A stretch of 64,000 nucleotides of DNA from SZUA-36 sp963774415 (lineage in GTDB: Bacteria > Pseudomonadota > Gammaproteobacteria > Xanthomonadales > SZUA-36), in assembly GCA_963774415.1 (NCBI GenBank), contig CAVZEU010000007.1, positions 124,001-188,000 of the forward strand, in the 5' to 3' direction. Under the pieces are notes generated by a model. It was not told the DNA's origin. It saw only the letters and a program-made list of their open reading frames with translations, and did not search any database. Shown here in pieces: positions 52,542 to 60,307 of the stretch (the stretch's first letter is position 1; each line of letters starts with the position of its first letter). Position numbers and translations under genes: made by a program.

Positions 52542-53657
52542 ATGCCGTCAGCAACCCAGTTCCTCACCATCGATCAACCGCTCTACTTCAAGAAGGGCGG
52601 CGTGCTGCCGTCGTACACACTCGCCTACGAGACCTGGGGAACCCTGAACGCGGACGCCTCGAACGCGGTGCTGATCCAGACCGGCCTGTCGCCCAACGCC
52701 CACGTCGCCTCTTCCGACGCCGACCCGTCGCCCGGCTGGTGGGAACCGATGGTCGGGCCGGGCAAACCGATCGACTCGGACCGCTTTTACGTCATCAGCC
52801 TGAACTCGCTCGGCAGTTGCAAGGGCTCGAGCGGGCCCGCCAGCGAAAATCCAGCCACCGGCAAGCCCTACCGGCTGGATTTCCCGGCGCTGTGTATCGA
52901 AGACATCGCCAGGGGCGCCCACGAGGTGGTCAAACACCTCGGCATCGAACGGTTGTGCACGATGGTGGGCCCGTCGATGGGCGGGATGAGCGCGCTGGCC
53001 TACCTGCACCAGAACCCGGAAAGTTCGCGCCATTTCCTGACCATATCGAGCGCGCCCTGCGCCGAGCCGTTCAGCATCGCCATCCGTTCGCTGCAGCGCG
53101 AACTGATCGTTACGGACCCCGACTGGAACGACGGTCAGTACGACCAGGAACACTGGCCGGAAAACGGCATGCGCATGGCACGCAAGCTGGGCATGCTGTC
53201 GTACCGCTCGGCCGAGGAATGGCGCACGCGCTTCGGCCGCGAACTGCAGAACTACTTCCCGCGCGAGGTGTTCGGCATGGACTACGCGGTCGAATCTTAC
53301 CTGGAGGCCGCCGCGCGGCGCTTCATCTATTCCTTCGACCCGTGCAGCTACCTCTACCTGTCACGCTCGATGGACTGGTTCAACGTCGCCGACGGTTACC
53401 GCGACCTGAAGCACGCACTGGCTGAGATCCAGCTCACCTCCGCCTGCGTCATCGGCGTGGACAGCGACATCCTGTTCCCGCTTTACCAGCAAAAGGACAT
53501 CGCCGACGCGCTCACGGCCAACGGTGTCGAGACCGAATTCACCGAGCTCGAATCACCGCTGGGCCACGATGCGTTCCTGGTCGATTACGACCAGTTCGGA
53601 CCGCTCGTCGCCGCGTATTTCGACCGCATCTGGGACACCGACGTCATGGCCGGCTGA
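52542..53657 (+). CDS. metX: MetX-type homoserine O-acyltransferase
   Basis: Alpha/beta-hydrolase acyltransferase activating homoserine (acetyl- or succinyl-CoA) in methionine synthesis. Nucleophile Ser145 lies in MVGPSMGGMSAL. The family blocks LAYETWGTLN, NSLGSCKGSSGP and YLYLSRSMDWFN are present, and the C-terminal Asp/His (GVDSDILFPLYQ, LGHDAF) completes the triad. 371 residues. Some gammaproteobacterial MetX homologues instead use succinyl-CoA or serine, so acyl donor and acceptor stay open. Confidence 0.9.
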   Translation: MPSATQFLTIDQPLYFKKGGVLPSYTLAYETWGTLNADASNAVLIQTGLSPNAHVASSDADPSPGWWEPMVGPGKPIDSDRFYVISLNSLGSCKGSSGPASENPATGKPYRLDFPALCIEDIARGAHEVVKHLGIERLCTMVGPSMGGMSALAYLHQNPESSRHFLTISSAPCAEPFSIAIRSLQRELIVTDPDWNDGQYDQEHWPENGMRMARKLGMLSYRSAEEWRTRFGRELQNYFPREVFGMDYAVESYLEAAARRFIYSFDPCSYLYLSRSMDWFNVADGYRDLKHALAEIQLTSACVIGVDSDILFPLYQQKDIADALTANGVETEFTELESPLGHDAFLVDYDQFGPLVAAYFDRIWDTDVMAG

Positions 53658-53680
53658 GGCCGCCGGATCGTCGCGAAGAA

Positions 53681-53710
53681 CTGGCCAAGCCGTGCGCTGA
53701 AATATATACT
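53681..53710 (+). promoter_or_regulatory. Probable tRNA-Leu promoter
   Basis: TATACT at 53705-53710 with CTGGCC about 18 bases upstream is followed by a G+C-rich discriminator (GCGCCTCG) before the tRNA. GC-rich discriminators are typical of stringently controlled stable-RNA promoters. Confidence 0.4.
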
Positions 53711-53729
53711 TTGCGCCTCGCAACCCCCT

Positions 53730-53816
53730 GCCGGAGTGGCGAAATTGGTAGACGCGCTGGACTCAAAATCCAGTTCTGGCAACAGAGTGTCGGTTCGAGT
53801 CCGACCTCCGGCACCA
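53730..53816 (+). tRNA. tRNA-Leu (anticodon CAA)
   Basis: An 87-base class II tRNA with encoded CCA. The acceptor stem GCCGGAG pairs with CTCCGGC. The anticodon arm CTGGA-CTCAAAA-TCCAG gives anticodon CAA (53763-53765 region). The long variable arm TTCTGGCAACAGAG and T-loop GTTCGAGTC are present. Sequence and layout match bacterial tRNA-Leu(CAA). Confidence 0.95.
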
Positions 53817-53855
53817 CCCCACCGCAATGGATCCCCGGGTGAATACAACAATGAC

Positions 53856-53926
53856 CGGGACAAGCGGCTTTGTGCGTTTTGCAAAGAAGCCTGTTCCGGG
53901 CTATCCTCATTCCGCCCGGTGTTTTT
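53856..53926 (+). terminator. Hairpins downstream of tRNA-Leu
   Basis: An imperfect long stem (53856-53871 with 53881-53897) is followed by CCGGGC (53896-53901)/GCCCGG (53914-53919) and then TGTTTTT. The second hairpin plus T-tract looks like a Rho-independent terminator. Confidence 0.5.
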
Positions 53927-53973
53927 CACAAACCAAGTAGCGGGGCTCGAATAGCGACTGGAACAGGGCTTCC

Positions 53974-55377
53974 ATGGCTATTCACACGAGAAGGGAGTCT
54001 GCGGTGAAATGCTTGCATGGACATACCTGCGCGACATTCTTGAGAATGTCGCTGCTCGGCTGGTTTCTATTCCACATCCCATTCGCTGTCGCAGTCGGTG
54101 TCGATGACACCGGCTACGGCCAGGCATTGATCTTCCCCTTTTATTCCGCGGCCATCGGCAATTCATCGCTCGTTACGATCGCCAACGAGTTGGACCCGCC
54201 AACGGGCCTCCAGCTGTCTCCGACCGCCGTCAAGGTCCGGTTCCTCGGCGCGGCCGACGGCACGGAACTGGCCAGTTTCAATGTCTATCTCGGTCGGCAT
54301 GACGTATGGACTGCGGCGGTCGCCAGGTCTGGCGATGACACGATCGTCAAATCACCCGATGCGTCATGTGTCCTGCCCAAGGCCCAGGACGGCGTTCTTG
54401 CAACACTGGACGAGGATATCGGCTCGATCGAAGTCATCCAGATGGCCACCGTGGAAGACTTCCTGTTGGCTCAGGCGATCGATAACAACGATTGCGATAC
54501 CATTGAAAGCCGCTGGAGCGACGGCCCGTGGAGCACCGACCCTGGCGCCGGTCTGATACCGCCGGCAGGCGGCCTGCGCGGCTCGCTGATCCTGATCCAT
54601 GTGCAGAAGGGCACCGCCTACACCATCCCGGCGACGGCGTTGGCCGATTTCAGCGATAGCGTCCAGCACACGGCCCCCGGGACGGCCACACCCAACCTGT
54701 CCACGGCGCACGATGCCGACACCGACACCGGTCCCGGCACCAAAAGCACCGTTTGCTCCAAAGGCGAGTGCACGTCCGATTATTGGCCCGAACCCATTGA
54801 CGCGGTTGCCGCGGCCCTGACGACGGAAGAACTCCACGGCGAAATCCTGACGACGGACAGCATCGGTGCCAAAACCGAGTGGGTCGTATCCTACCCAACG
54901 CGAAGATACAGGGCAGTGCTGCCGCAGTTAGCGTCATTCGTTTCTTTGTCTTACGCCGATCGGGAGGGGGAGGTTGGCCTGGTGGCTCCTTGTGTCCCCT
55001 TGCCGCCGCCGGGTTTTCTGTACCAATGCGATAGCGCTTACACACTGAATCACACAAATGCCGTTGAAGTGGTTTCATTCGGACATTCCGCGGAAGAGTT
55101 CAATCAACCGGCGATTTCGGCCATTTTGGGCAAACAATTTATCGTTGAATTTCCCGGGAAGAACGGTCCGACTGTACCGGATGAGGGTACCGGACGTCTC
55201 GGTTTTGAAACGGGTCTGACGAATGATTCGGGCCGGCAGTATCTGGGGCTTCCCGTAATCGGCAATTCCTTGCAGGAAGTCCTGAATTCAACGTTGAATG
55301 GTGATGCGGGACAGGCGCAACGCGCCAACTACGGCATGGTGCTGCCGATGTCGCGCTATATCAATATTGAAGATTGA
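53974..55377 (+). CDS. Secreted protein of unknown function
   Basis: About 467 residues. An export signal is clear (LRMSLLGWFLFHIPFAVAVG), but the exact start (ATG 53974, GTG 54003 or ATG 54046) is not. The start ALIFPFYSAAIGNSSLVTIANELD and the blocks AVKVRFLGAADGTELASFNVYLGRHDVWTAAV recall a family of uncharacterised gammaproteobacterial surface/secreted proteins with beta-sandwich content. Paired cysteines are consistent with a periplasmic or outer location. No catalytic motif seen. First gene after tRNA-Leu. Confidence 0.7.
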   Translation: MAIHTRRESAVKCLHGHTCATFLRMSLLGWFLFHIPFAVAVGVDDTGYGQALIFPFYSAAIGNSSLVTIANELDPPTGLQLSPTAVKVRFLGAADGTELASFNVYLGRHDVWTAAVARSGDDTIVKSPDASCVLPKAQDGVLATLDEDIGSIEVIQMATVEDFLLAQAIDNNDCDTIESRWSDGPWSTDPGAGLIPPAGGLRGSLILIHVQKGTAYTIPATALADFSDSVQHTAPGTATPNLSTAHDADTDTGPGTKSTVCSKGECTSDYWPEPIDAVAAALTTEELHGEILTTDSIGAKTEWVVSYPTRRYRAVLPQLASFVSLSYADREGEVGLVAPCVPLPPPGFLYQCDSAYTLNHTNAVEVVSFGHSAEEFNQPAISAILGKQFIVEFPGKNGPTVPDEGTGRLGFETGLTNDSGRQYLGLPVIGNSLQEVLNSTLNGDAGQAQRANYGMVLPMSRYINIED

Positions 55378-55456
55378 TTCTGGCAGTATGTTTTGAGTGG
55401 CGCTTTTGAAGCAGGCATACCACCGTTCAACTCTTGCTCAGGATGCGGCATCTCCG

Positions 55457-56074
55457 TTAATCGTTCCTGGGTTTTTCGAACTTCACTGACTCAATCAGTT
55501 TTTCTGCGGCATCCTGGAAACACGTCAAAAATTTTCCATCCAGCACCAGCCGGTCGGATTCAATTTTGATGATGTCACCGTACTGATCGACGAACCTGTG
55601 AATCTTGTCCGGATTTCGATTCAGGCTCAGCCTTCCATTGGCGTGAAGCAAACAACTCCTGATGTCTTGACAGCCTTTTATGAACCTCCACGAATCTGAA
55701 TGTGAAAGGTCCACGCCGGCTGCCTTCAATACCGGTTTGAATCGTCCAATACTGCCCTTGCTTTCGAGAAGCCCGGTCCGTGGGGCATGCCGTTTCCAGA
55801 TATGCCAAAGCCATTCTTCGAGATGGCTGACCATCATCAGAAAAGTATTGACCCTGAGATAAGGCTCGAACGTTTCTAAATAGAGTTTCTTCTTCGCTCG
55901 CAGATCATTCTTCTCATGTTGAGAGAGTGAATCATCCTCCTCCAGTTTCTCATTTATCCATACAATTTCATTTTGAAAGTTTCTTTTCACCTCATTGTGG
56001 AAATTCACAATGAAAGAAAAATCATGTGTTTGTGCCCAATTGAAAATATCGTTTTGTAGATTTGGGTTGTTCAC
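55457..56074 (-). CDS. HEPN-like protein of unknown function
   Basis: A 205-residue mostly helical protein, visibly less GC-rich than its neighbours. CQDIRSCLLHANGRLS contains an R-x4-H motif (R-S-C-L-L-H), placed as in HEPN domains, many of which are RNases in defence or toxin systems. VNTFLMMVSHLEEWLWHIWK upstream fits the first HEPN helices. No antitoxin gene is adjacent in the same direction. Either a RiboL-PSP-HEPN-type RNase or a non-catalytic HEPN protein is possible. Confidence 0.6.
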   Translation of the reverse strand: MNNPNLQNDIFNWAQTHDFSFIVNFHNEVKRNFQNEIVWINEKLEEDDSLSQHEKNDLRAKKKLYLETFEPYLRVNTFLMMVSHLEEWLWHIWKRHAPRTGLLESKGSIGRFKPVLKAAGVDLSHSDSWRFIKGCQDIRSCLLHANGRLSLNRNPDKIHRFVDQYGDIIKIESDRLVLDGKFLTCFQDAAEKLIESVKFEKPRND

Positions 56075-56237
56075 TGGATCTACTTCGCCTGCTCACTCTC
56101 TTGAGTCAATGGACCAGATCTCATCATTCAACCAACCAGGTGATATTGGCTCGTCAAGGTAAATTTATCAAAAACCCAACTGGCAAGATGGAAGGATGCT
56201 TTGCCGTTATTCCAGCGGACCCGCGAAGCAGGTGTTC

Positions 56238-56286
56238 TTATTCTTGGTTATTCTTGAATATTCATCTACCAATGCATGCATGAATA
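56238..56286. promoter_or_regulatory. Candidate operator of the membrane XRE regulator
   Basis: Direct repeats TTATTCTTG (56238-56246, 56248-56256) lie one helical turn apart. They are followed by palindromes TGAATATTCA (56255-56264) and ATGCATGCAT (56272-56281), and an inverted pair TATTCAT (56259-56265)/ATGAATA (56280-56286). All lie within 90 bp upstream of the regulator start. Confidence 0.45.
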
Positions 56287-56325
56287 CCCAAGACTATCGG
56301 TATCGACAGCCTCCGGGAGACGGCA

Positions 56326-57042
56326 ATGAACTTCGGTGACAAGTTGAAGCAACTCAGAAACGACAAAGGGCTCACGCAGCCGGATCTGGCGGCAGCGATG
56401 GGGATCGAGCAGTCCTATCTGTCCAAGCTCGAGAACGGCAAATCGCTGCCGTCTAACGACGTTCTGAACAGGATCCTGGACGTATTCGGTCTGGACATCG
56501 GCGATCTGGTCGACGACCTGGACCAGGGCGCACGCAACCAGCTACGCCAGATACCCGACGTGGCGAGCCACTTCAATCAGCAGAAACTGGAACTCATCGG
56601 CAACCGGCGGCGCTGGCTTCTGCTTTCCTCGCTGCTGCTTGCGTTTGGGGTGGCCTTTATCTACGCGGGCTACATGCATGTGTTCTTTTCCGATACCGTC
56701 TATCAATATCAATCGGACGGTCTCGTACTCGACGGCGAACCCAAGGAACTTTTCCGAAACCCGCGTAGATTCCTACCCAACGGCAGTGACACCAAAGCAG
56801 CTAATCAATTCTTGAATTCGATCAAGGCCAGAACCGACGAAGACTATGTGATGCACAGCGATTTTCGCGGCAATGTCTACAACGTGAAGGTCAGCGGCGG
56901 CTCGCGGACTTATTTTCTCGCGGGCAGGACAAAAATCGATCCCTGGCAAAGCAAAATCATAGCGATCCTGGGAGTGATCATGGCCGTCTTCGGACTGATT
57001 GGAATCTTTCTGGAAAGGAAGCTCTCACGTAATCCGGAGTAA
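56326..57042 (+). CDS. Membrane-bound XRE-family transcriptional regulator
   Basis: A 238-residue one-component regulator. Residues 4-62 are a Cro/C1-type helix-turn-helix (LKQLRNDKGLTQPDLAAAMGIEQSYLSKLENGKSLPS). Two membrane helices (about 97-118 and 209-229) bracket a non-cytoplasmic loop of about 90 residues with no known fold. The design suggests DNA binding tuned by an envelope or periplasmic signal. The upstream region is rich in repeats that may be its operator. Target genes are unknown; the secreted protein and HEPN genes are neighbours. Confidence 0.8.
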   Translation: MNFGDKLKQLRNDKGLTQPDLAAAMGIEQSYLSKLENGKSLPSNDVLNRILDVFGLDIGDLVDDLDQGARNQLRQIPDVASHFNQQKLELIGNRRRWLLLSSLLLAFGVAFIYAGYMHVFFSDTVYQYQSDGLVLDGEPKELFRNPRRFLPNGSDTKAANQFLNSIKARTDEDYVMHSDFRGNVYNVKVSGGSRTYFLAGRTKIDPWQSKIIAILGVIMAVFGLIGIFLERKLSRNPE

Positions 57043-57376
57043 CACCGAAACGCCTCCAATCAATTTGCAGACTCATGCATTTGACCGATTCCCGAATCCT
57101 TAGCTGTGAATTCAGTGAGCGTGGTATTGCACCCGCCGGCAGTTCAGTTCGGGTGACCTGGAAGCGCCGCCCAGGCGTACCGTTCAGGGTTGGAATGGGC
57201 GGGAGGCCCATTACAGGCCGCCCAGGGCAGGATGCCCTGTGAGGCCGACCCCTTAAGAACGGGGCGCTTGTGCGGGCAGCCCGCAGGGCCGCTGGTCCGG
57301 GAACCCGAACTGAACTGCCGGTGGGTGCATCAGGTCGGGAATCACCCTCGCTTCCCGACCTTGCACGACTTCACCG
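57043..57376. other. Intergenic region between XRE gene and narI
   Basis: About 330 bases between convergent genes, occupied mostly by the dispersed repeat 57221-57292 and flanking G+C-rich palindromic sequence. No supported ORF. Confidence 0.5.
57221..57292 (-). repeat. Dispersed repeat, inverted copy of 51168-51240
   Basis: CCCAGGGCAGGATGCCCTGT at 57221-57240 and GCGGGCAGCCCGCAGGGCCGC at 57272-57292 are the reverse complements of the ends of the 51168-51240 element, at nearly the same spacing. The middle is diverged. Confidence 0.65.
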
Positions 57377-58060
57377 CTAAGCCCGCTTCCTGACGATCTG
57401 GTAGCCGCTGCGGGCCAGGTATTGGAGCGGTACGCTCCACATGTGCACCAGCCGCGTGAACGGGAAGATCAAAAAGATCGTCAGCCCCAGCACGATGTGA
57501 AGCTTGAAGATCAGCGCCTGCCCGGCGACGAAGGCGGCGGCGTCGCCGCGGAACGTGGCCACGTGCTGCGCCCAGTTCGCCAGTGCGAGCATGGAGCTGC
57601 CGTCCAGGTGCTCGGCCGAGAACGGAATCGTGACGAGGCCGGTCAGGACCTGGGCCAGCAGGATGAACAGCACCAGGTGATCGGAAAAGCGGCTGGTGGC
57701 GCGGATACGCGGGTCGGTCAGGCGCCGCCGGATCAGGATCGCCAGGCCGGCAAGGCAGGTGAGGCCGAAGATGCCGCCGGCCGTCATGGCCAGGCGCTGC
57801 TTGGCGGCTGCCGAGATCACGCTTTCATAAGCCCAGTGAGGCGTCAGCAGCCCACCCAGGTGACCCAGGATCAGCAGGATGATACCGACGTGGAACAGGT
57901 TGCTGCCCAGGCGCATGTCCTTTTTTCGCAGCAACTGGCTGGAACTGGCCTTCCAGGTGTACTGGTCGCGGTCGTAACGCAGCAGGCTGCCGACGAAGAA
58001 CACGGTCACGGCGATGTAAGGATAAATGCCGAAGAAAAACTGGTGGACGTAATATGACAT
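57377..58060 (-). CDS. narI: Respiratory nitrate reductase gamma subunit NarI
   Basis: A 227-residue membrane cytochrome b that takes electrons from quinol and passes them through NarH to NarG. Five helices begin VHQFFFGIYPYIAVTVFFVGSLLRYDRDQYTW. Heme-ligand histidines lie in FHVGIILLILGHLGG and LIFKLHIVLGLTIFLIFPFTRLVHMWS. ATG 58060, 14 bp after narJ. Last gene of narGHJI. Confidence 0.95.
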   Translation of the reverse strand: MSYYVHQFFFGIYPYIAVTVFFVGSLLRYDRDQYTWKASSSQLLRKKDMRLGSNLFHVGIILLILGHLGGLLTPHWAYESVISAAAKQRLAMTAGGIFGLTCLAGLAILIRRRLTDPRIRATSRFSDHLVLFILLAQVLTGLVTIPFSAEHLDGSSMLALANWAQHVATFRGDAAAFVAGQALIFKLHIVLGLTIFLIFPFTRLVHMWSVPLQYLARSGYQIVRKRA

Positions 58061-58074
58061 TTGAATGCTTCCCG

Positions 58075-58746
58075 TTAATTGGTTCCGGCGTTGGCCCTGT
58101 TCGCGGACGCCATGCAGGCCCTGCAATCGGTCTGGTCGGGCTGACCCGCGAACGCGGGCTCCTCCTCCCACGCCTTGTCCAGGGCTTCCAAGCTGTCGTC
58201 CTCGCGTTGCGCGGCGAGGGCGCCAGTGATGTTCTGGTCGGGTTTGACGCGTGACAATGCCGTCAGCGCGTCAAAGAGAACGGCATAAGCCGAGTCGCGC
58301 TTACGCAGCCGCTCGCCGATCGCCGCGATGATGTCGATCGGCTCGCTCAACAGTTCCAGCGCCTCCTCCGGCGGGCACAGGGCGAGAAATTCGAGGAACA
58401 AGGGCAGGTAATCGGGCAACTCCGCCTGGTCGATGAACAAACCCTTTTCCTCGTAGGCTGCGGCCAGATCGACCATCGCCTGGCCGCGGTCGCGCGACTC
58501 GCCGTGGATGTGCTCGAACAGGTGCAGCGAGTGCGAGCGCCCGCGGTCGAAGGTCTCAACGTAAACCTCCTGCAATTCGTACACATCCGTCGTAGCGAGT
58601 CTTTCGATCAGCGTCTTGACCGCTGCCGTTTGTTTCCTCGGCAGGAGGGCCTCCCGCTGCAGGATCGACCAGCAGTCGCCGAGGTGCGCCAGCCATTCCG
58701 GCTTGGGGTAGGTCATCAACAGACCCAGTATCTTGAATGTTTTCAT
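58075..58746 (-). CDS. narJ: Nitrate reductase assembly chaperone NarJ
   Basis: A 223-residue helical chaperone (TorD/NarJ type) needed to insert the molybdenum cofactor into NarG before membrane docking. The start FKILGLLMTYPKPEWLAHLGD and YVETFDRGRSHSLHLFEHIHGESRDRGQAMVDL are diagnostic. It lies four bases after narH. Confidence 0.95.
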   Translation of the reverse strand: MKTFKILGLLMTYPKPEWLAHLGDCWSILQREALLPRKQTAAVKTLIERLATTDVYELQEVYVETFDRGRSHSLHLFEHIHGESRDRGQAMVDLAAAYEEKGLFIDQAELPDYLPLFLEFLALCPPEEALELLSEPIDIIAAIGERLRKRDSAYAVLFDALTALSRVKPDQNITGALAAQREDDSLEALDKAWEEEPAFAGQPDQTDCRACMASANRANAGTN

Positions 58747-58750
58747 AGGT

Positions 58751-60307
58751 TTACTCCTTCACCACCCGGGGTTTTCCACTCATCGTGTTGCGGTGGGTCC
58801 TGCCCCCGAAGAGGTTGGTCTTGGTGCTGCCGCCGGAACAACCGTTGCCAAAGCTGAAACCGCAGGACGAGCGGTGGTCGAAAGCCAGTTCGTTGTCGAA
58901 CGGGGTCTTGCCGGCATACTCGCGGTGGTTGGTCGGGATGACGAAACGGTCTTCGTAGTTGGCCAGCGCCATGATCCGGTACATGTCGTCCACGGCGTGT
59001 TCATCCAGGCCCACGCGCTCCAGCAGCGCGGTCGCGTTCTCGCCGTCGACGCTCCGGGCGCGCATATAGGCGCGCATCGCCAGCATCCGCTCCAGCGCCG
59101 TGACCACGGGTTCCTCCTTGCCGGCCGTCAGCATGTTGGCCAGGTACTTGACCGGGATTCTCAGGCTGGTGACGTCCGGGATCACGCCGTCGCTGTCGAT
59201 CTCGCCCTTTGCGGCCGCGGTCTGGATGGGCGACAACGGCGGCACGTACCACACCATCGGCAGCGTGCGGTACTCGGGGTGCAGCGGGAAGGCGACTTTC
59301 CAGTCCATGGCCATCTTGTAGACCGGCGAAGCCTGCGCGGCTTCGATCCAGCTTTGCGGTACCCCGTCCTTTTTGGCCTGCGCCATGACCGCCGGGTCGT
59401 TTGGATCGAGAAAGAGGTCGAGCTGCGCCTGGTACAGGTCCTGCTCATCGGCGGCGCTGGCGGCCTCCTTGATGCGGTCGGCGTCGTACAGCAGCACGCC
59501 CAGGTAACGGATCCGACCGACGCAGGTCTCGGAACAGACCGTCGGCTCGCCCGCCTCGATGCGCGGATAGCAGAAGGTGCATTTTTCCGACTTGCCCGAC
59601 TGCCAGTTGAAGTAGATCTTTTTGTACGGACAGCCGCTGACGCACATGCGCCAGCCGCGGCACTTGTCCTGGTCGATCAGAACGATGCCGTCTTCCTCGC
59701 GCTTGTAGATCGCGCCGCTGGGGCACGCCGCAACGCAGGTCGGGTTCAAACAGTGCTCGCACAGGCGCGGCAGGTACATCATGAACGTGTTTTCGAACTG
59801 GCCGTACATCTCCTTCTGGATGTCGTCGAAGTTCCGGTCCTTGCTGCGCTTCTTGAACTCGCCGCCTAGGATCTCCTCCCAGTTCGGTCCCCAGTCCGGC
59901 TTTTCCATGCGCTGACCGGTGATCGCCGAGCGCATGCGCGCGGTCGGCATCGTGCGCGACGCGGGCGCCTTCTGCAGGTGCTGGTAGTCGTACGTGAACG
60001 GCTCGTAGTACTCATCGATTTCCGGCAGGTCGGGGTTGGCGAAAATCTTCGACAGCAGCTTCAGCTTGCCGCCCATTTTCGGTTTCAGCTTGCCCTTGCC
60101 GTCCAGCGCCCAGCCGCCGTTCAGTTTGTCCTGGTTTTCCCATTCGCGCGGGTAGCCGACACCGGGTTTGGTCTCGACGTTGTTGAACCAGGCGTATTCC
60201 ATGCCTTCGCGCGAGGTCCAGACGTTCTTGCAGGTGACCGAGCAGGTGTGACAGCCGATGCACTTGTCCAGGTTCAGGACCATGCCGATTTGCGCCCTGA
60301 TTTTCAT
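58751..60307 (-). CDS. narH: Respiratory nitrate reductase beta subunit NarH
   Basis: A 518-residue iron-sulfur electron conduit between NarI and NarG. Four cysteine clusters: CIGCHTCSVTCKNVW, CEHCLNPTCVAACPSGAIY, CRGWRMCVSGCP (Trp replacing one Cys, giving the 3Fe-4S centre) and KCTFCYPRIEAGEPTVCSETCVG. ATG 60307 overlaps the narG stop (ATGA). The long upstream extension of the frame is antisense-like Arg/Gln-rich sequence inside narG and is not real. Confidence 0.96.
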   Translation of the reverse strand: MKIRAQIGMVLNLDKCIGCHTCSVTCKNVWTSREGMEYAWFNNVETKPGVGYPREWENQDKLNGGWALDGKGKLKPKMGGKLKLLSKIFANPDLPEIDEYYEPFTYDYQHLQKAPASRTMPTARMRSAITGQRMEKPDWGPNWEEILGGEFKKRSKDRNFDDIQKEMYGQFENTFMMYLPRLCEHCLNPTCVAACPSGAIYKREEDGIVLIDQDKCRGWRMCVSGCPYKKIYFNWQSGKSEKCTFCYPRIEAGEPTVCSETCVGRIRYLGVLLYDADRIKEAASAADEQDLYQAQLDLFLDPNDPAVMAQAKKDGVPQSWIEAAQASPVYKMAMDWKVAFPLHPEYRTLPMVWYVPPLSPIQTAAAKGEIDSDGVIPDVTSLRIPVKYLANMLTAGKEEPVVTALERMLAMRAYMRARSVDGENATALLERVGLDEHAVDDMYRIMALANYEDRFVIPTNHREYAGKTPFDNELAFDHRSSCGFSFGNGCSGGSTKTNLFGGRTHRNTMSGKPRVVKE

